Notes: generated from the letters alone by a model not told the origin. A stretch of 26,337 nucleotides of DNA from an uncultured Oscillospiraceae bacterium (GCA_900543525.1 UQRS01000026.1:1-26337), one strand, 5' to 3'. Counted from the stretch's first letter, positions 16,416-25,309 are shown. Program-made: numbers and translations.

Positions 16416-16469
16416 ATAACCGCTTTTGTGAGGCGGGAGAAACCGCCTCACCTGCAATCGGAATGAAGC

Positions 16470-19400
16470 TTAGCCGCCCGATACGATACGCGAACGAAGT
16501 TCAACTACGTCGGAGACCGTAAGGGTCTTGCTGTTATCCAGATCGCCGGCCTTCAGCTGCGCGGCGGTGGACGATCCGGCGACGATCAGCTTACGCAGCT
16601 CCACAACGTCGGAGACGGTCATACCGCCATCTCCCTCCACGTCGCAGAGGATCGCCGCAGTATAGGCGGTACCCAGGAACTCGACCGTCATGCCGGTTCC
16701 GACAAGGCCGGAGGTGACCTCCTTACTGTTCTTCATAACGGTAACATCGGTGCCAAAGCCCTTCTTGAATTCCTCTATACTGGTGCCAAGATTCATGCCA
16801 TAGACAATTTCCTTATCCTTATCCAGCGTCCAGATGCAGGTCGGGTCATCCGCCTTCTCCTCAGCATATCCGTACGCCTTCAGCTCCATAAGGCCGGACC
16901 AGAGCGCCGTGTTCGAGTCGGCAGGCGCCAGATTCTTGATCTTGACATACGATGTCTTGATCGTATCGAAGGTGTAAACCTGCCCCTCAGAGGTGCGGGT
17001 CATGGGGATATTCATCTCCGTCCCGTCGGAGAACTCCAGCGTCGCACTGGTGTAGTGGACATCGTGCGGGAAGTCGGCGCGGATGTAGAGCTCTACCTCA
17101 TCCACATAGACCTCGCGGCCGAAGTCAACCTGCATCCAGGAGTAGCCGCTCTCATGATTCGGACCCCAGGACTGATACGGATAGTTGCCGTGTCCGGTGT
17201 TGGCGGTAAAGCCGTCAATGGCGTTGCGCGCCTGGAACTCGGACTGATTGCCGTGGGCGCTGCTGGCCGTCGCATGCGGATACGCAGTCGCAGATCCATC
17301 CAGATCATAGACGTTTTCCGCAAGGTTGCGGTGCTCCGTCAGCTCCTCCGCCTTCGGCAGACGTGCGGTAATCGTGTTGTTGATCGCACTGCCAAAGGTC
17401 GGCACATAGGCATTCATACCGCTCGGAATCTTGTAGGTGAAGGTGCCGTCCGGCACATAAACCAGTTCCTCGCCCATCATGGCGTTGAGGCAGACCATCA
17501 GGTACTTCTGCCCCTCCGGCAGCTTGATGGTTACGGTGTCGCCGGCCGTATAAGCCTTGTCAATATTCAGGGTAGCAAGGCCGGCCGCCTTGACCGAGTA
17601 GGACTTGCCGTTGGTTGCAGCGTAGGAGATGGAAAGCTCCTCACCCTGAACGGTACCGCCGGCTGCACGAGCCATTCTGGCATACTCGTTCATCGTGGTA
17701 TAGAACGCACGCTTGTTGGTGTACTGCTCCGCCCAGCGGACTTCGTTTCCGCCCCACTTCGTGTTGACGTCATATGCACCGTAGGCCGGCACGCCCAGAT
17801 CAATCCAGGCGGCAATCTTACGAATCTGCGTTTCGGTCAGGTTGCCGTGTCCGTTCCGCAGCTTCTTGATCAGATTGCTCTTGAAAGCGCCGTAGGAATA
17901 GGGCTCAAGCATCTCGCACTGGCTCATCGAAGAGATCCAGTTGGTGTAGTTGTTGGTGGAAGAACCAACCCAGTTGGTGCCGTTCGGTGTAGAGCCGGTC
18001 AGCACAAGGTAGGACAGCGGGAAGTACTTCTTCATGCGGGTGCCGATGATGTCGGTCGATTCCAGAGAAATCGGCGCGCCGCCTACCTCCTGCATCTTGA
18101 GGCCGACGTCGATGAAGAGGCCGCCGCCGCTGTTGTGGGCGTGTACAGCGATGGTGTTGACGCCCTGCTTCAGCAAAGCGGTATCCTCGAGCGACAGGCC
18201 GACCGTCTTGTAAGAGGTCAGGTAACCGGAAGCACTGAACACTTCGGTTCCGTTGATGTAAACCGTCGGATCCTCATCATAGAAGATCTTGAGGTACATC
18301 TTCATGTCCTTGATCTCATCCAAATTGTCAACCGTGAAGGTGTTGCGCAGCCAGATGTCGCTGTTGTCTCCGCGCCAGGAGGTGTTGCAGTTGCCGTTGC
18401 TTCCGAACGGTGCGCGGCCGGTGCTCCAGGTGGAGTCGTTAAAGCCCTCGTTCATCCAGTTGCCGGTCGGCGTATCGTTGATCACATACTTCCAGCCCTC
18501 TGCACGATCCGGGAGAAGCTCAACCGTCTTCTTGGTGTTCTTGATCAGGGTCATGCTGCTGTCAATCTGCCGTCCGCCGGTGTCGTTGGAGCACTGGATC
18601 GCAAAGACGTTCGTGCCCTGCACCAGATACTCGGACGCGGCAGTTCCCAGATTGATCTTTGTAAAGGCGTCTACCCACGGATTTCCTTCGGTATCTCTAA
18701 AGATCAGATGTCCGTTCAGATAGAACAGCGGGTTGTCATCGTACCAGGTATTCAGCTCGATCGAGCAGTTTTCAAACTCCGAAAGATCGTCGATCGTAAA
18801 GGTCTGACGAATCCAGATGTACTTGTTGTCGCCGGTCCAGGAGGTCTTGTAATTCTCGCGATCGCCGAACGGCGCCTGTGACACAGACCAGCTGCTGTCA
18901 TCGAAGTCCACCGTATTCCAGCCGTTTGCCACATCGTTGGTTTTGCTCATGCGATACTTCCAGCGCGCGCCGGTCGAAACGACCTCCACGTCGCTGTCGG
19001 AATCGGGCAGAACTCCCTTGATGGAAAGGCCGACAAAGTTGCCGGAAAGCTCAGACTTGACCGCCGAAACCGCAATGGTATTCTTGCCCTGCTTGAGCGC
19101 GGCACGCATCTGCTCGGTAAACTCGATGGTCGTATACTCGGTCAGTTCCTCTCTCGAGTTATAGACCCGCACGCCGTTGATGTAAATGCTCGGGAACATC
19201 ACGCAGGCCAGATCCATCGACAAAACCAGCTCCTCCAGCTGATACTGGTTTATATTGAACTCGGTCCGCATGTAAATGCGATCGCTGTCCCAGGTGGTGT
19301 TTGCGTTTCCGGGACCGCTGGTGCCAAGGCCGAAAGGCGCTTTGCCGGTCGACCAGGCGCTGTCGTCAAAGTCCGCTTTGTACCAGTCGCTGCCGCTCTG

Positions 19401-21338
19401 CCGCTCGGTGGTGTATTTCCACTCAGTCTCCAGCGGAAGGGCGGTGCTGCCTACGGTAGAGTCCGCAGCTGCCATGCCGGTGATGTTGATCGCGTCATAC
19501 GCATCCTCCACATTCGAGTGGCACTCTACGCAGGACTCATCCCAGATCGGCTGAATCTCTTCCAGATAATCGAAGCCCTTGGTCGTGGTGTAAGGATCAA
19601 AATCCTCATACCCTTCCCCGGTCTGCCAGAAGTCGGGCTGCAGTTCCTCTACATTCCGCGTCATGGCCATAGTCACAGAGGAGTTGACCGGCGGAACGGT
19701 ATTCTTATCCTCGTGGCAGCCCACGCAGGAGAAGTTTTCGCCCGGCATCAGGGTCGACCAGCTGCGCATGGACTGAATAACGTCGCCGTCTGCATTCAGC
19801 ACCTGGAAATAGACAGGTGTTTCGGACGGCACAGCGAAGAGGGCGGAGCCGTCCTCCTCAATTGTAGCGATACCAAGCACTCGCTTGACGTCCCACGCAC
19901 CGTTACCGGTAGATACCGGAGAATACGGGTCGGCCGAACCGGTACCCGAAGCGACCGTAGCGCCGATCGCGTAGGAGCGGTAATCCAGCGCCACCACACG
20001 GAGGTACTTGGCCTCTCCAACCTCGACGCCCTTGAGGCCGTCGCCTTCATAAATGTTGCCGATGTAGTAGTTGCCGGTATCCTTGGCATAGTCGATCAGG
20101 CTGGCCCGCTCAAACAAAGTGCGGGTCGCAACCGGAACGATCTGGCTGGCCGGCAGGGACTCCGTCCCGGGAACCAGCTCGGCCTTGTTGCCGTTCATGT
20201 CGAACAGATAGATGCTGAAGGCTGTGTTGTATTTGTTCGAAGCCCAGCCGGAAGACGTGTAGGCGCACATGAACAGATCCTCGTTGATCGCATAGGGATA
20301 CTTGTAGAGCGCGCCGCTCTGGCCGTATCCGTCGATGCTGTCGTTTTTGCTCGAGCTGCCATCCTTGACAACAAACTCTACCGAATCCTTGTTATTGCGG
20401 CCGACGCTGGTATCAAGGACAACCAGCTTACCAGCCTGCAGCACATGGTGACCAGAAGCAATCGAGATGTACTTATCGGTCGTTCCCGGGATCTCTCTCG
20501 TATGGAGGAGGGTGGTCGGGAAGTTGGAATCATTTCCGTACAGCTCGGTCTGATTGGTACCGTCGGGGAACATCTGGAAGACGCCCTGAATGTACATCTG
20601 GTTACGGTCGTTATAGTCCCAGCGGGTATACAGCACGCGGCCGTCGCTCGTCACGGTAGGATAGGTCGTGTGAACCTGATCGTAGCCGAGACGGGTGATG
20701 TTTCCGCCGTCCGCGTCGCAGAGGAAGATGTTGGAAACCGGAGTAATCCAGCAGTCAACCGTCTGAATAATCCGGGTAGAGCTGAAAACGATCTGCCCGT
20801 TTGCGAGATATTTCGGCTCGGTATCCGCGATGCCGGAGCCAAAGGTCAGCTGGGTCGTCTGCTTGGTTTTGAGGTCGTACTCATACAGATGATAGTCGTC
20901 GTTCCTCGATTTCTTCCAGGAGAAGAGCACGGTTGTGCCGTCGGCCGAAACATCCGGATCACGGATTACGCCGTCGGTCGAATCGAGCAGCACGGTCTCG
21001 GTTCTGGTGACCTTGTCACCGCTTTTGGCCAGCTCCAGCAGAACCAGCTGCGAACCGGGATGGAAAACCGCCTCGCCTCCATCCGGGAAGCCGGGGTTGT
21101 TCAACTCATCCGAAAGCGCCTCGGTATAGGCGTAATGCGAGCCGCCGAGCTGCTTTTGCTTGACGACGACAAAGGTGGTATACTCCTCCATCAGTTCGTT
21201 GATCAGGGGAGAAGCATTCACCGTGGTTACGGTTTGCTTGCCCTCAGCACCTGCGGCCGCAGCCGTAGAAGCCGGCATAATCAAGGTGCAGGAAAGCAGC
21301 AGGCAGAGAATGAGTCCAAGCGAAATCAGTTTTTTCAT
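16470..21338 (-). CDS. Giant secreted HzsA-like c-type cytochrome with carbohydrate-type modules and dockerin
   Basis: A 1622-residue exported protein. In order: signal peptide about 1-28; a PD40/beta-propeller region about 90-405 (TTYPTVTSDGRVLYTRWDYN); a region ending SWSTLMPGENFSCVGCHED with the first haem site CVGCH at 538-542; FDYLEEIQPIWDESCVECH with the second at 603-607. This arrangement resembles HzsA-related proteins, relatives of the hydrazine synthase alpha subunit. Three repeats then start at W640, W793 and W949 (WKY..W..FDDS.WS...APFG), resembling galactose-binding sandwiches. The HzsA-like tail resumes at about 1095-1225 (EPYSYGAFKSNLIKKLRNGH, IAAWIDLGVPAYG). A discoidin-like domain covers about 1336-1488 and a type I dockerin 1566-1622 (DVEGDGGMTVSD, DLDNSKTLTVSD). 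ATG 21338 has AGGAGGTG nine bases upstream; a GTG at 21350 overlaps that site. A lipobox-like LLSC at 14-17 leaves lipoprotein processing possible. Function unknown. Confidence 0.85.
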   Translation of the reverse strand: MKKLISLGLILCLLLSCTLIMPASTAAAAGAEGKQTVTTVNASPLINELMEEYTTFVVVKQKQLGGSHYAYTEALSDELNNPGFPDGGEAVFHPGSQLVLLELAKSGDKVTRTETVLLDSTDGVIRDPDVSADGTTVLFSWKKSRNDDYHLYEYDLKTKQTTQLTFGSGIADTEPKYLANGQIVFSSTRIIQTVDCWITPVSNIFLCDADGGNITRLGYDQVHTTYPTVTSDGRVLYTRWDYNDRNQMYIQGVFQMFPDGTNQTELYGNDSNFPTTLLHTREIPGTTDKYISIASGHHVLQAGKLVVLDTSVGRNNKDSVEFVVKDGSSSKNDSIDGYGQSGALYKYPYAINEDLFMCAYTSSGWASNKYNTAFSIYLFDMNGNKAELVPGTESLPASQIVPVATRTLFERASLIDYAKDTGNYYIGNIYEGDGLKGVEVGEAKYLRVVALDYRSYAIGATVASGTGSADPYSPVSTGNGAWDVKRVLGIATIEEDGSALFAVPSETPVYFQVLNADGDVIQSMRSWSTLMPGENFSCVGCHEDKNTVPPVNSSVTMAMTRNVEELQPDFWQTGEGYEDFDPYTTTKGFDYLEEIQPIWDESCVECHSNVEDAYDAINITGMAAADSTVGSTALPLETEWKYTTERQSGSDWYKADFDDSAWSTGKAPFGLGTSGPGNANTTWDSDRIYMRTEFNINQYQLEELVLSMDLACVMFPSIYINGVRVYNSREELTEYTTIEFTEQMRAALKQGKNTIAVSAVKSELSGNFVGLSIKGVLPDSDSDVEVVSTGARWKYRMSKTNDVANGWNTVDFDDSSWSVSQAPFGDRENYKTSWTGDNKYIWIRQTFTIDDLSEFENCSIELNTWYDDNPLFYLNGHLIFRDTEGNPWVDAFTKINLGTAASEYLVQGTNVFAIQCSNDTGGRQIDSSMTLIKNTKKTVELLPDRAEGWKYVINDTPTGNWMNEGFNDSTWSTGRAPFGSNGNCNTSWRGDNSDIWLRNTFTVDNLDEIKDMKMYLKIFYDEDPTVYINGTEVFSASGYLTSYKTVGLSLEDTALLKQGVNTIAVHAHNSGGGLFIDVGLKMQEVGGAPISLESTDIIGTRMKKYFPLSYLVLTGSTPNGTNWVGSSTNNYTNWISSMSQCEMLEPYSYGAFKSNLIKKLRNGHGNLTETQIRKIAAWIDLGVPAYGAYDVNTKWGGNEVRWAEQYTNKRAFYTTMNEYARMARAAGGTVQGEELSISYAATNGKSYSVKAAGLATLNIDKAYTAGDTVTIKLPEGQKYLMVCLNAMMGEELVYVPDGTFTYKIPSGMNAYVPTFGSAINNTITARLPKAEELTEHRNLAENVYDLDGSATAYPHATASSAHGNQSEFQARNAIDGFTANTGHGNYPYQSWGPNHESGYSWMQVDFGREVYVDEVELYIRADFPHDVHYTSATLEFSDGTEMNIPMTRTSEGQVYTFDTIKTSYVKIKNLAPADSNTALWSGLMELKAYGYAEEKADDPTCIWTLDKDKEIVYGMNLGTSIEEFKKGFGTDVTVMKNSKEVTSGLVGTGMTVEFLGTAYTAAILCDVEGDGGMTVSDVVELRKLIVAGSSTAAQLKAGDLDNSKTLTVSDVVELRSRIVSGG

Positions 21339-21355
21339 ATTCAACTGCACCTCCT

Positions 21356-23632
21356 TTAATATTTAATGACAAGGTCGGTGGCAAGCTTTGCCCCGCTGTC
21401 ATTTGCAATGCTCACGGTAAGGGTTGCTCCGCTGGACAGATCAGACGGAATATCTATTCCGGAATCCAGCGTAATCATCTGGCTCGTGTTGAAGTCCACC
21501 TTGCTCATCGACTTTGTGATCGACTTGATCTCCTTGCCAGAGGCATCCTTCAGCACTACCGTCACCTTGGCCGAGGCCGGCGCGTTCTCCTGCTGCCGGC
21601 GGACACTGAGCTCGGTGATCTTTCCGCCCGGAACAAGCTCGTTGATCACGGTTTTGCCGTCGGAAGAGATCAGAATCTCCTCCACGCCGTACTGCTCGCC
21701 CTCGTCCCCGATCGACATGACAAAGTTGGTCAGGTCGGTGATCTGATCGTCGGTCAGGTTCTTGGCAAACTTGCGGACAACATCCTCCATATTATTGAGG
21801 CTGCCGTCGTGGAGCCACGGGCCGGTGCGCCAGACACTTACCAGCGTGGGCGTGTCAAAGTTTCCGCCGTTGATGGTTTCGCTGGTGCCGACATTGTGCA
21901 TCTTCAGGTCGGTGTAGAGCGGCGCCGGATGGCAGGAAACGCAGCCCTGGCTCTCAAACAGCGCCTTGCCGCGCGTGGCCGACTCGGTCAGCGTGCCGTC
22001 GCGGTTGAGGTAGGGGCTCGACACCGGCTGCAGCGATTTCAGATAGGCATCCATGCACTGCAGGGACGCTTCGTCCATGCTGCCGTTGTAGTACAGCGAG
22101 TGCACACTGTCCCGCACGCCTTTTTCCGCGTTGGTGTTGCTGGCGGTAATCAGGATCGGCGGCGTCCGGTGAGAATACAGCAGGCTCTTTGTGCTCTTGA
22201 GGCTGCCCTCAAGATCCTCCATCCAGGCGAAGCCGCCGGCCTCACCGGCAGGATGGCAGGACATGCAGCTCTCCCACTGCTGATAGCACTGGGTGGCGTC
22301 GGCAAAAAGAATATGTCCGGTGCGGACCTCGTCGTTCTCCGGCTGGGTAGCGAAGGAGAGGGTGCGCACGCTTTTGTCCTTCAGGTTCAGGACATCTACG
22401 TTGCCGTCAAAATACAGACCGATGTACGCATTGTCTCCCTTAATGGCGACAGCACGGGCGCCTTTTCCGGAAAGGGAAACGCGGGTACGGCAGCCGTCGA
22501 GGAAGGGCATATAGTTCGGAATCTTCTCCACAGAAGAAACCACGCCGGTTCCGTTCTCCACGGCCGCAAGTTTCTGATTCATTGCGGCGATGTCCACGAT
22601 CATAGCCTCATCCGTGCCGGCGATCGCGCAGATCAGCTTGCTGCCATCCTCCGAAACGGCGATTCCCCAGGGGTTGGAGGCACCAAGCTCCACCTCATCC
22701 AGCATGACGCTGGCCTTGGGAGTCATAGAGTCCACGTCGATAATCGTAAAGCCGTTGGTGTTGATCCAGCCGCGGTCAAGCTGCGTGGTCGGATAGGCAT
22801 ACCGCCCGATGACGTGAGACACATATACGGTCTTTCCATCCGGAGCGGCGCAGATATCCTTCACGCCGTCCGCGCCGTTCACCAGGTTCATGGTCTTGAC
22901 CGCCCGATTGGTAGAAAGGTCAATAACCACAACATTGGCGGACTGCTCGGACGCAGTATTGACATCCTCGGACAGATGGCAGGCGACAAAAAGCTTTCCG
23001 CCCGCGATCGTCAGAGCGTCCGGCTCACGCCCATCAATGTCGATGGTGCCGGTCACCTTACCGGTCGAGAGGTTGATCACCGACACGGTGTTGTCAAAGC
23101 GGTTGGCCACATAACCGGTCGAACCGTTCAGCACCATCGCGGTCGGCGTGTGCCCAACCTCGATCACACTCTTCTCGGAGAGATTGGAGGCATCCAGCAC
23201 GGTCACCTGACCGGCCAGGCCGCCCTCCAGAAGATAGACCTCCGACCCGTTCGGACATACACCGTTGACCTGCGAATCCGCCGCATAGGTCGCCAGAGTC
23301 TTGCCCGAGGCGTCCAGCTTGTACAGCTTCATGCCGGTCTCGTCCGCGGCATAGAGACTTCCATCCTCTCCCACCGCGACGTCGGTGATGGAGGTGTATG
23401 CAGTCGAGGGAGTTGTAGCCGCCGCCACCCGGTACATTTCCTCCGCCGTCTCCACCGCGCCGTCGGCACCATCGCCTGAGCCTTTCAGCCCGTCGATGAC
23501 AGCGCCGATTACCTGCACGCCGGAGAGGTCAATTTTCCCTGTCACCGCCATGGCGCCCGTCACGACCGCAAACAGTGCAACAACAAATACGGCCGAGAGG
23601 GTGATCGCCAATATTTTGGAAGTTTTCTTCAT
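21356..23632 (-). CDS. HzsBC-like fusion: beta-propeller plus MauG/CcpA-type diheme domain, membrane-anchored or secreted
   Basis: The 758-residue protein starts with a hydrophobic segment (about 8-30), which could be a signal peptide or an uncleaved anchor, and a short linker. Residues about 75-435 are YncE-like propeller repeats (GYVANRFDNTVSVINLSTGK, AAPDGKTVYVSHV). The diheme part has CMSCH at 456-460 in CYQQWESCMSCHPAG, TPPILITASN, then CVSCH at 564-568, YTDLKMHNVGT, FDTPTLVSVWRTGPWLHDGS and a closing helix; H579 and H608 are candidate axial ligands. The last 70 residues form a beta-rich domain. In hydrazine synthase the propeller (beta) and diheme (gamma) subunits partner HzsA; here they are joined and sit 17 bases upstream of the HzsA-like gene. 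AAGGAGGAG precedes the ATG. Alternatives: a cytochrome c peroxidase or MauG-like oxidase. Confidence 0.85.
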   Translation of the reverse strand: MKKTSKILAITLSAVFVVALFAVVTGAMAVTGKIDLSGVQVIGAVIDGLKGSGDGADGAVETAEEMYRVAAATTPSTAYTSITDVAVGEDGSLYAADETGMKLYKLDASGKTLATYAADSQVNGVCPNGSEVYLLEGGLAGQVTVLDASNLSEKSVIEVGHTPTAMVLNGSTGYVANRFDNTVSVINLSTGKVTGTIDIDGREPDALTIAGGKLFVACHLSEDVNTASEQSANVVVIDLSTNRAVKTMNLVNGADGVKDICAAPDGKTVYVSHVIGRYAYPTTQLDRGWINTNGFTIIDVDSMTPKASVMLDEVELGASNPWGIAVSEDGSKLICAIAGTDEAMIVDIAAMNQKLAAVENGTGVVSSVEKIPNYMPFLDGCRTRVSLSGKGARAVAIKGDNAYIGLYFDGNVDVLNLKDKSVRTLSFATQPENDEVRTGHILFADATQCYQQWESCMSCHPAGEAGGFAWMEDLEGSLKSTKSLLYSHRTPPILITASNTNAEKGVRDSVHSLYYNGSMDEASLQCMDAYLKSLQPVSSPYLNRDGTLTESATRGKALFESQGCVSCHPAPLYTDLKMHNVGTSETINGGNFDTPTLVSVWRTGPWLHDGSLNNMEDVVRKFAKNLTDDQITDLTNFVMSIGDEGEQYGVEEILISSDGKTVINELVPGGKITELSVRRQQENAPASAKVTVVLKDASGKEIKSITKSMSKVDFNTSQMITLDSGIDIPSDLSSGATLTVSIANDSGAKLATDLVIKY

Positions 23633-23644
23633 CTTGACTCCTCC

Positions 23645-24415
23645 TTACATAGAATAGGTGTGCTGTGAGCTTCCGCCCATCAAGTTTACAAACAGCATTG
23701 TAACCACAACGCCGATAAATCCCAGAATGACAAAAATACTTGCATATTTTTTCAAAGAGGCCTGCCGCCGGAAATGCAGATAAAGCGTAAACATCAGCCA
23801 GGTGACAAGCGACCAGTTCTCCTTCGCGTCGAAGGACCAGAAGTTGCCCCAGACCGAGTTGGCCCAAATCGCACCGAAAAGCATCCCCATGGTCATAAAG
23901 GGAAACGCGGTCAGCACCAGGTTATAGGTTCCGTGCTCCAGCCGGGAGCGATTGTCCCCTTTTGCGAAAAAGCCGACCAGCGTCAGTATGAAGGCCACCG
24001 CCGACAGCGAGTAGGCGATCATATACGCCAGAATGTGCGGCACAAACCAGACCGACTGCAGTGCGGGCGGGAAATGCCATACGCCTCCCCCGCTCATGAA
24101 GCAGACGCCGGTCATGCAAACCGCCGCCGCCACGCAGAAGTATCCGACCATCCAGCCGCCGCGATGTATATATTTAATGTAAAGAAAAATCGGCGCAAAC
24201 ACAAGGGACAAAAAGGTCAGCACCTGATACATGCTGACAAAAGGCACATACCCATTGACCAACCAGTTGTTGATCACGATCGCGGCGTTCGCCGCAACCG
24301 CCACCACCCAGAGGCCCGTTGCCACCCGGCCTTTTTTCAGAAAATGCAGCAGCGCCGCCGCAAGATAGAACAGCGCCGCCCCGCCCTCCAGCACAAGAAG
24401 CAGGATATCAGGCAT
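23645..24415 (-). CDS. System II cytochrome c synthetase component ResC/CcsA
   Basis: A 256-residue polytopic membrane protein with about eight hydrophobic segments. The tryptophan-rich haem-handling (WWD-type) motif is at 184-201: IWANSVWGNFWSFDAKEN followed by WSLVTWL. Conserved His candidates flank it: H127 in FVPHILAY and H214 in LYLHFRR. With ResB this protein moves haem to the outer face and attaches it to CXXCH sites. It is a little short but complete for the CcsA family. ATG at 24415 was chosen (AGGTGG nine bases upstream) over a GTG at 24424 that lies on the ribosome site. It overlaps resB by eight bases and precedes the diheme gene by 12, so it is coupled to its likely substrates. 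Confidence 0.92.
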   Translation of the reverse strand: MPDILLLVLEGGAALFYLAAALLHFLKKGRVATGLWVVAVAANAAIVINNWLVNGYVPFVSMYQVLTFLSLVFAPIFLYIKYIHRGGWMVGYFCVAAAVCMTGVCFMSGGGVWHFPPALQSVWFVPHILAYMIAYSLSAVAFILTLVGFFAKGDNRSRLEHGTYNLVLTAFPFMTMGMLFGAIWANSVWGNFWSFDAKENWSLVTWLMFTLYLHFRRQASLKKYASIFVILGFIGVVVTMLFVNLMGGSSQHTYSM

Positions 24416-25133
24416 CCGAATCACCCACCTCTCTCTTCCGCAGAAGGCACATAACCACCGCGCCCGCGATGGTCATCCACAGCCCGGCGGTCGAAACGAA
24501 CTCGGCTGGGTCGCGCTTGAGCATCAGGTTGACCGTAGAGCCGGTCGTTCCGTCATACCCCATCAGATAAATCTTCCAGCCGGCGGTACGGTAGGGCCTG
24601 TTCACCGACAGCGGAACGGTGGTAACCTCTCTCGTGCCGTCGGGCACGATCATCAAAGAGGCCTCGTAATATTTGTCAGAGGCCGGCTGACCGTCCTCCG
24701 CCTCATACTTCTCCACCTTGAAATCCGCAATCCCCATGTCAAAGCCGAGCTTTACATACTCAGCCTGCGAGGAATCGTCCGACATGCGCTTGATCTGACC
24801 ATATGTAGCAGAAGGATTTACCGCAACCGCCACATCCAGCTTGTCGCCGGCGATGTAGTAGATAAAGCTTCCCGCAAGGAAGAGCACAAGCCCGACATGC
24901 AGCAGGTAAAAACCTGCGCGATAAAGCGTAAACTTTGGCTTCAGGGTGAAGAGGCAGATCACCTGAATGGCCACAAAGGCCGCAAGGATCAGCACCACCC
25001 ATATGTCCGCGAAAATACTCTCTTCCGTTCCGGCGTTGCCCATCACGCTCGCGATAACCGTCAGAAGCGTCATGAGAACCGACACCGCGAACAGCCCGAT
25101 GTACAGAATCTTCTGTAGCTTAATCGCCGCCAC
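24408..25133 (-). CDS. Short ResB/CcsB-type cytochrome c synthetase component
   Basis: The 241-residue protein has two N-terminal helices, a third after KPKFTLYRAGFY, a long external beta-rich domain (about 100-205), and a C-terminal helix, as in small ResB-like proteins; full ResB is usually 400-550 residues. YLLHVGLVLFLAGSFIYY contains the conserved membrane His that can handle haem. VPLSVNRPYRTAGWKIYLMGYD matches the ResB external motif (surrounding the GWxxY pattern). The start is uncertain: GTG at 25133 overlaps the only good ribosome site (GGGAGG), while ATT at 25124 has ideal spacing. First gene of the four-gene haem operon. Confidence 0.85.
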   Translation of the reverse strand: MAAIKLQKILYIGLFAVSVLMTLLTVIASVMGNAGTEESIFADIWVVLILAAFVAIQVICLFTLKPKFTLYRAGFYLLHVGLVLFLAGSFIYYIAGDKLDVAVAVNPSATYGQIKRMSDDSSQAEYVKLGFDMGIADFKVEKYEAEDGQPASDKYYEASLMIVPDGTREVTTVPLSVNRPYRTAGWKIYLMGYDGTTGSTVNLMLKRDPAEFVSTAGLWMTIAGAVVMCLLRKREVGDSDA

Positions 25134-25167
25134 CTCCCACTTTTTTGCGCTCTTTTTGTGCGCCCGC

Positions 25168-25191
25168 TAAATTAACATAATGGTTAATTTA
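25168..25191. promoter_or_regulatory. Palindromic operator 1, in the leader of the haem operon
   Basis: A perfect inverted repeat with nine-base arms: TAAATTAAC-N6-GTTAATTTA. Its core TTAAC-N6-GTTAA is shared with the palindrome at 25311-25326. It lies at about +23 to +46 of the predicted resB transcript, so a bound repressor would block elongation or initiation. The likely binder is the divergent ArsR-type regulator (inference). Confidence 0.75.
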
Positions 25192-25220
25192 ATGCCATTT
25201 ATTTAAAAGATTTCAAATGT

Positions 25221-25249
25221 ATTATATTGCATTTTTGTTTTTGTGTCAA
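25221..25249 (-). promoter_or_regulatory. Perfect-consensus sigma-A promoter of the resBC-haem protein operon
   Basis: Minus-strand TTGACA (25249-25244), 17-base spacer, TATAAT (25226-25221), with A-rich spacer and flanks. The predicted start is near 25214, giving a leader of about 80 bases that contains operator 1. A promoter this strong would need control, which fits the operator. Confidence 0.85.
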
Positions 25250-25280
25250 TTCTTTTAACAAAATAATTTTAAACCTTCTC

Positions 25281-25309
25281 TTGAAAATCAGTAGAAAATA
25301 TGATATCAT
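25281..25309 (+). promoter_or_regulatory. Sigma-A promoter of the ArsR-type regulator
   Basis: Plus-strand TTGAAA (25281-25286), 17-base spacer, TATCAT (25304-25309); each box has one mismatch to consensus. The predicted start near 25316 falls inside operator 2, which points to autorepression. It also shows that an open frame reaching back to 25227 cannot be the translated start. Confidence 0.75.

Noticed and set aside
16479..16640. Similar dockerin segments in the two dockerin genes as a mobile or recombining DNA repeat
   Set aside because: Both encode TVSDVV-type calcium loops, but similar loops are expected of the family and the DNA has diverged outside the motif.
17055..18881. Long plus-strand open frame (608 codons) opposite the HzsA-like gene
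   Set aside because: It lies wholly antisense to a gene with clear domains, has no recognisable domain, and its composition is that of a reverse-complement shadow in GC-rich DNA. The same applies to the plus-strand frames at 19518-21359, 21809-23479, 14641-16215, 13463-14437 and 3524-4894.
16470..23632. True anammox hydrazine synthase
   Set aside because: The resemblance is at domain and motif level only. No hydrazine dehydrogenase, nitrite reductase or other anammox gene is present, and the protein has domains not found in the anammox enzyme. I report it as HZS-like with unknown substrate.
6380..25133. Polysaccharide cluster and haem operon as one system
   Set aside because: They share a strand and are adjacent, but a strong terminator (16372-16415) and an independent promoter (16262-16290) separate them. 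A functional link is not supported by the sequence.
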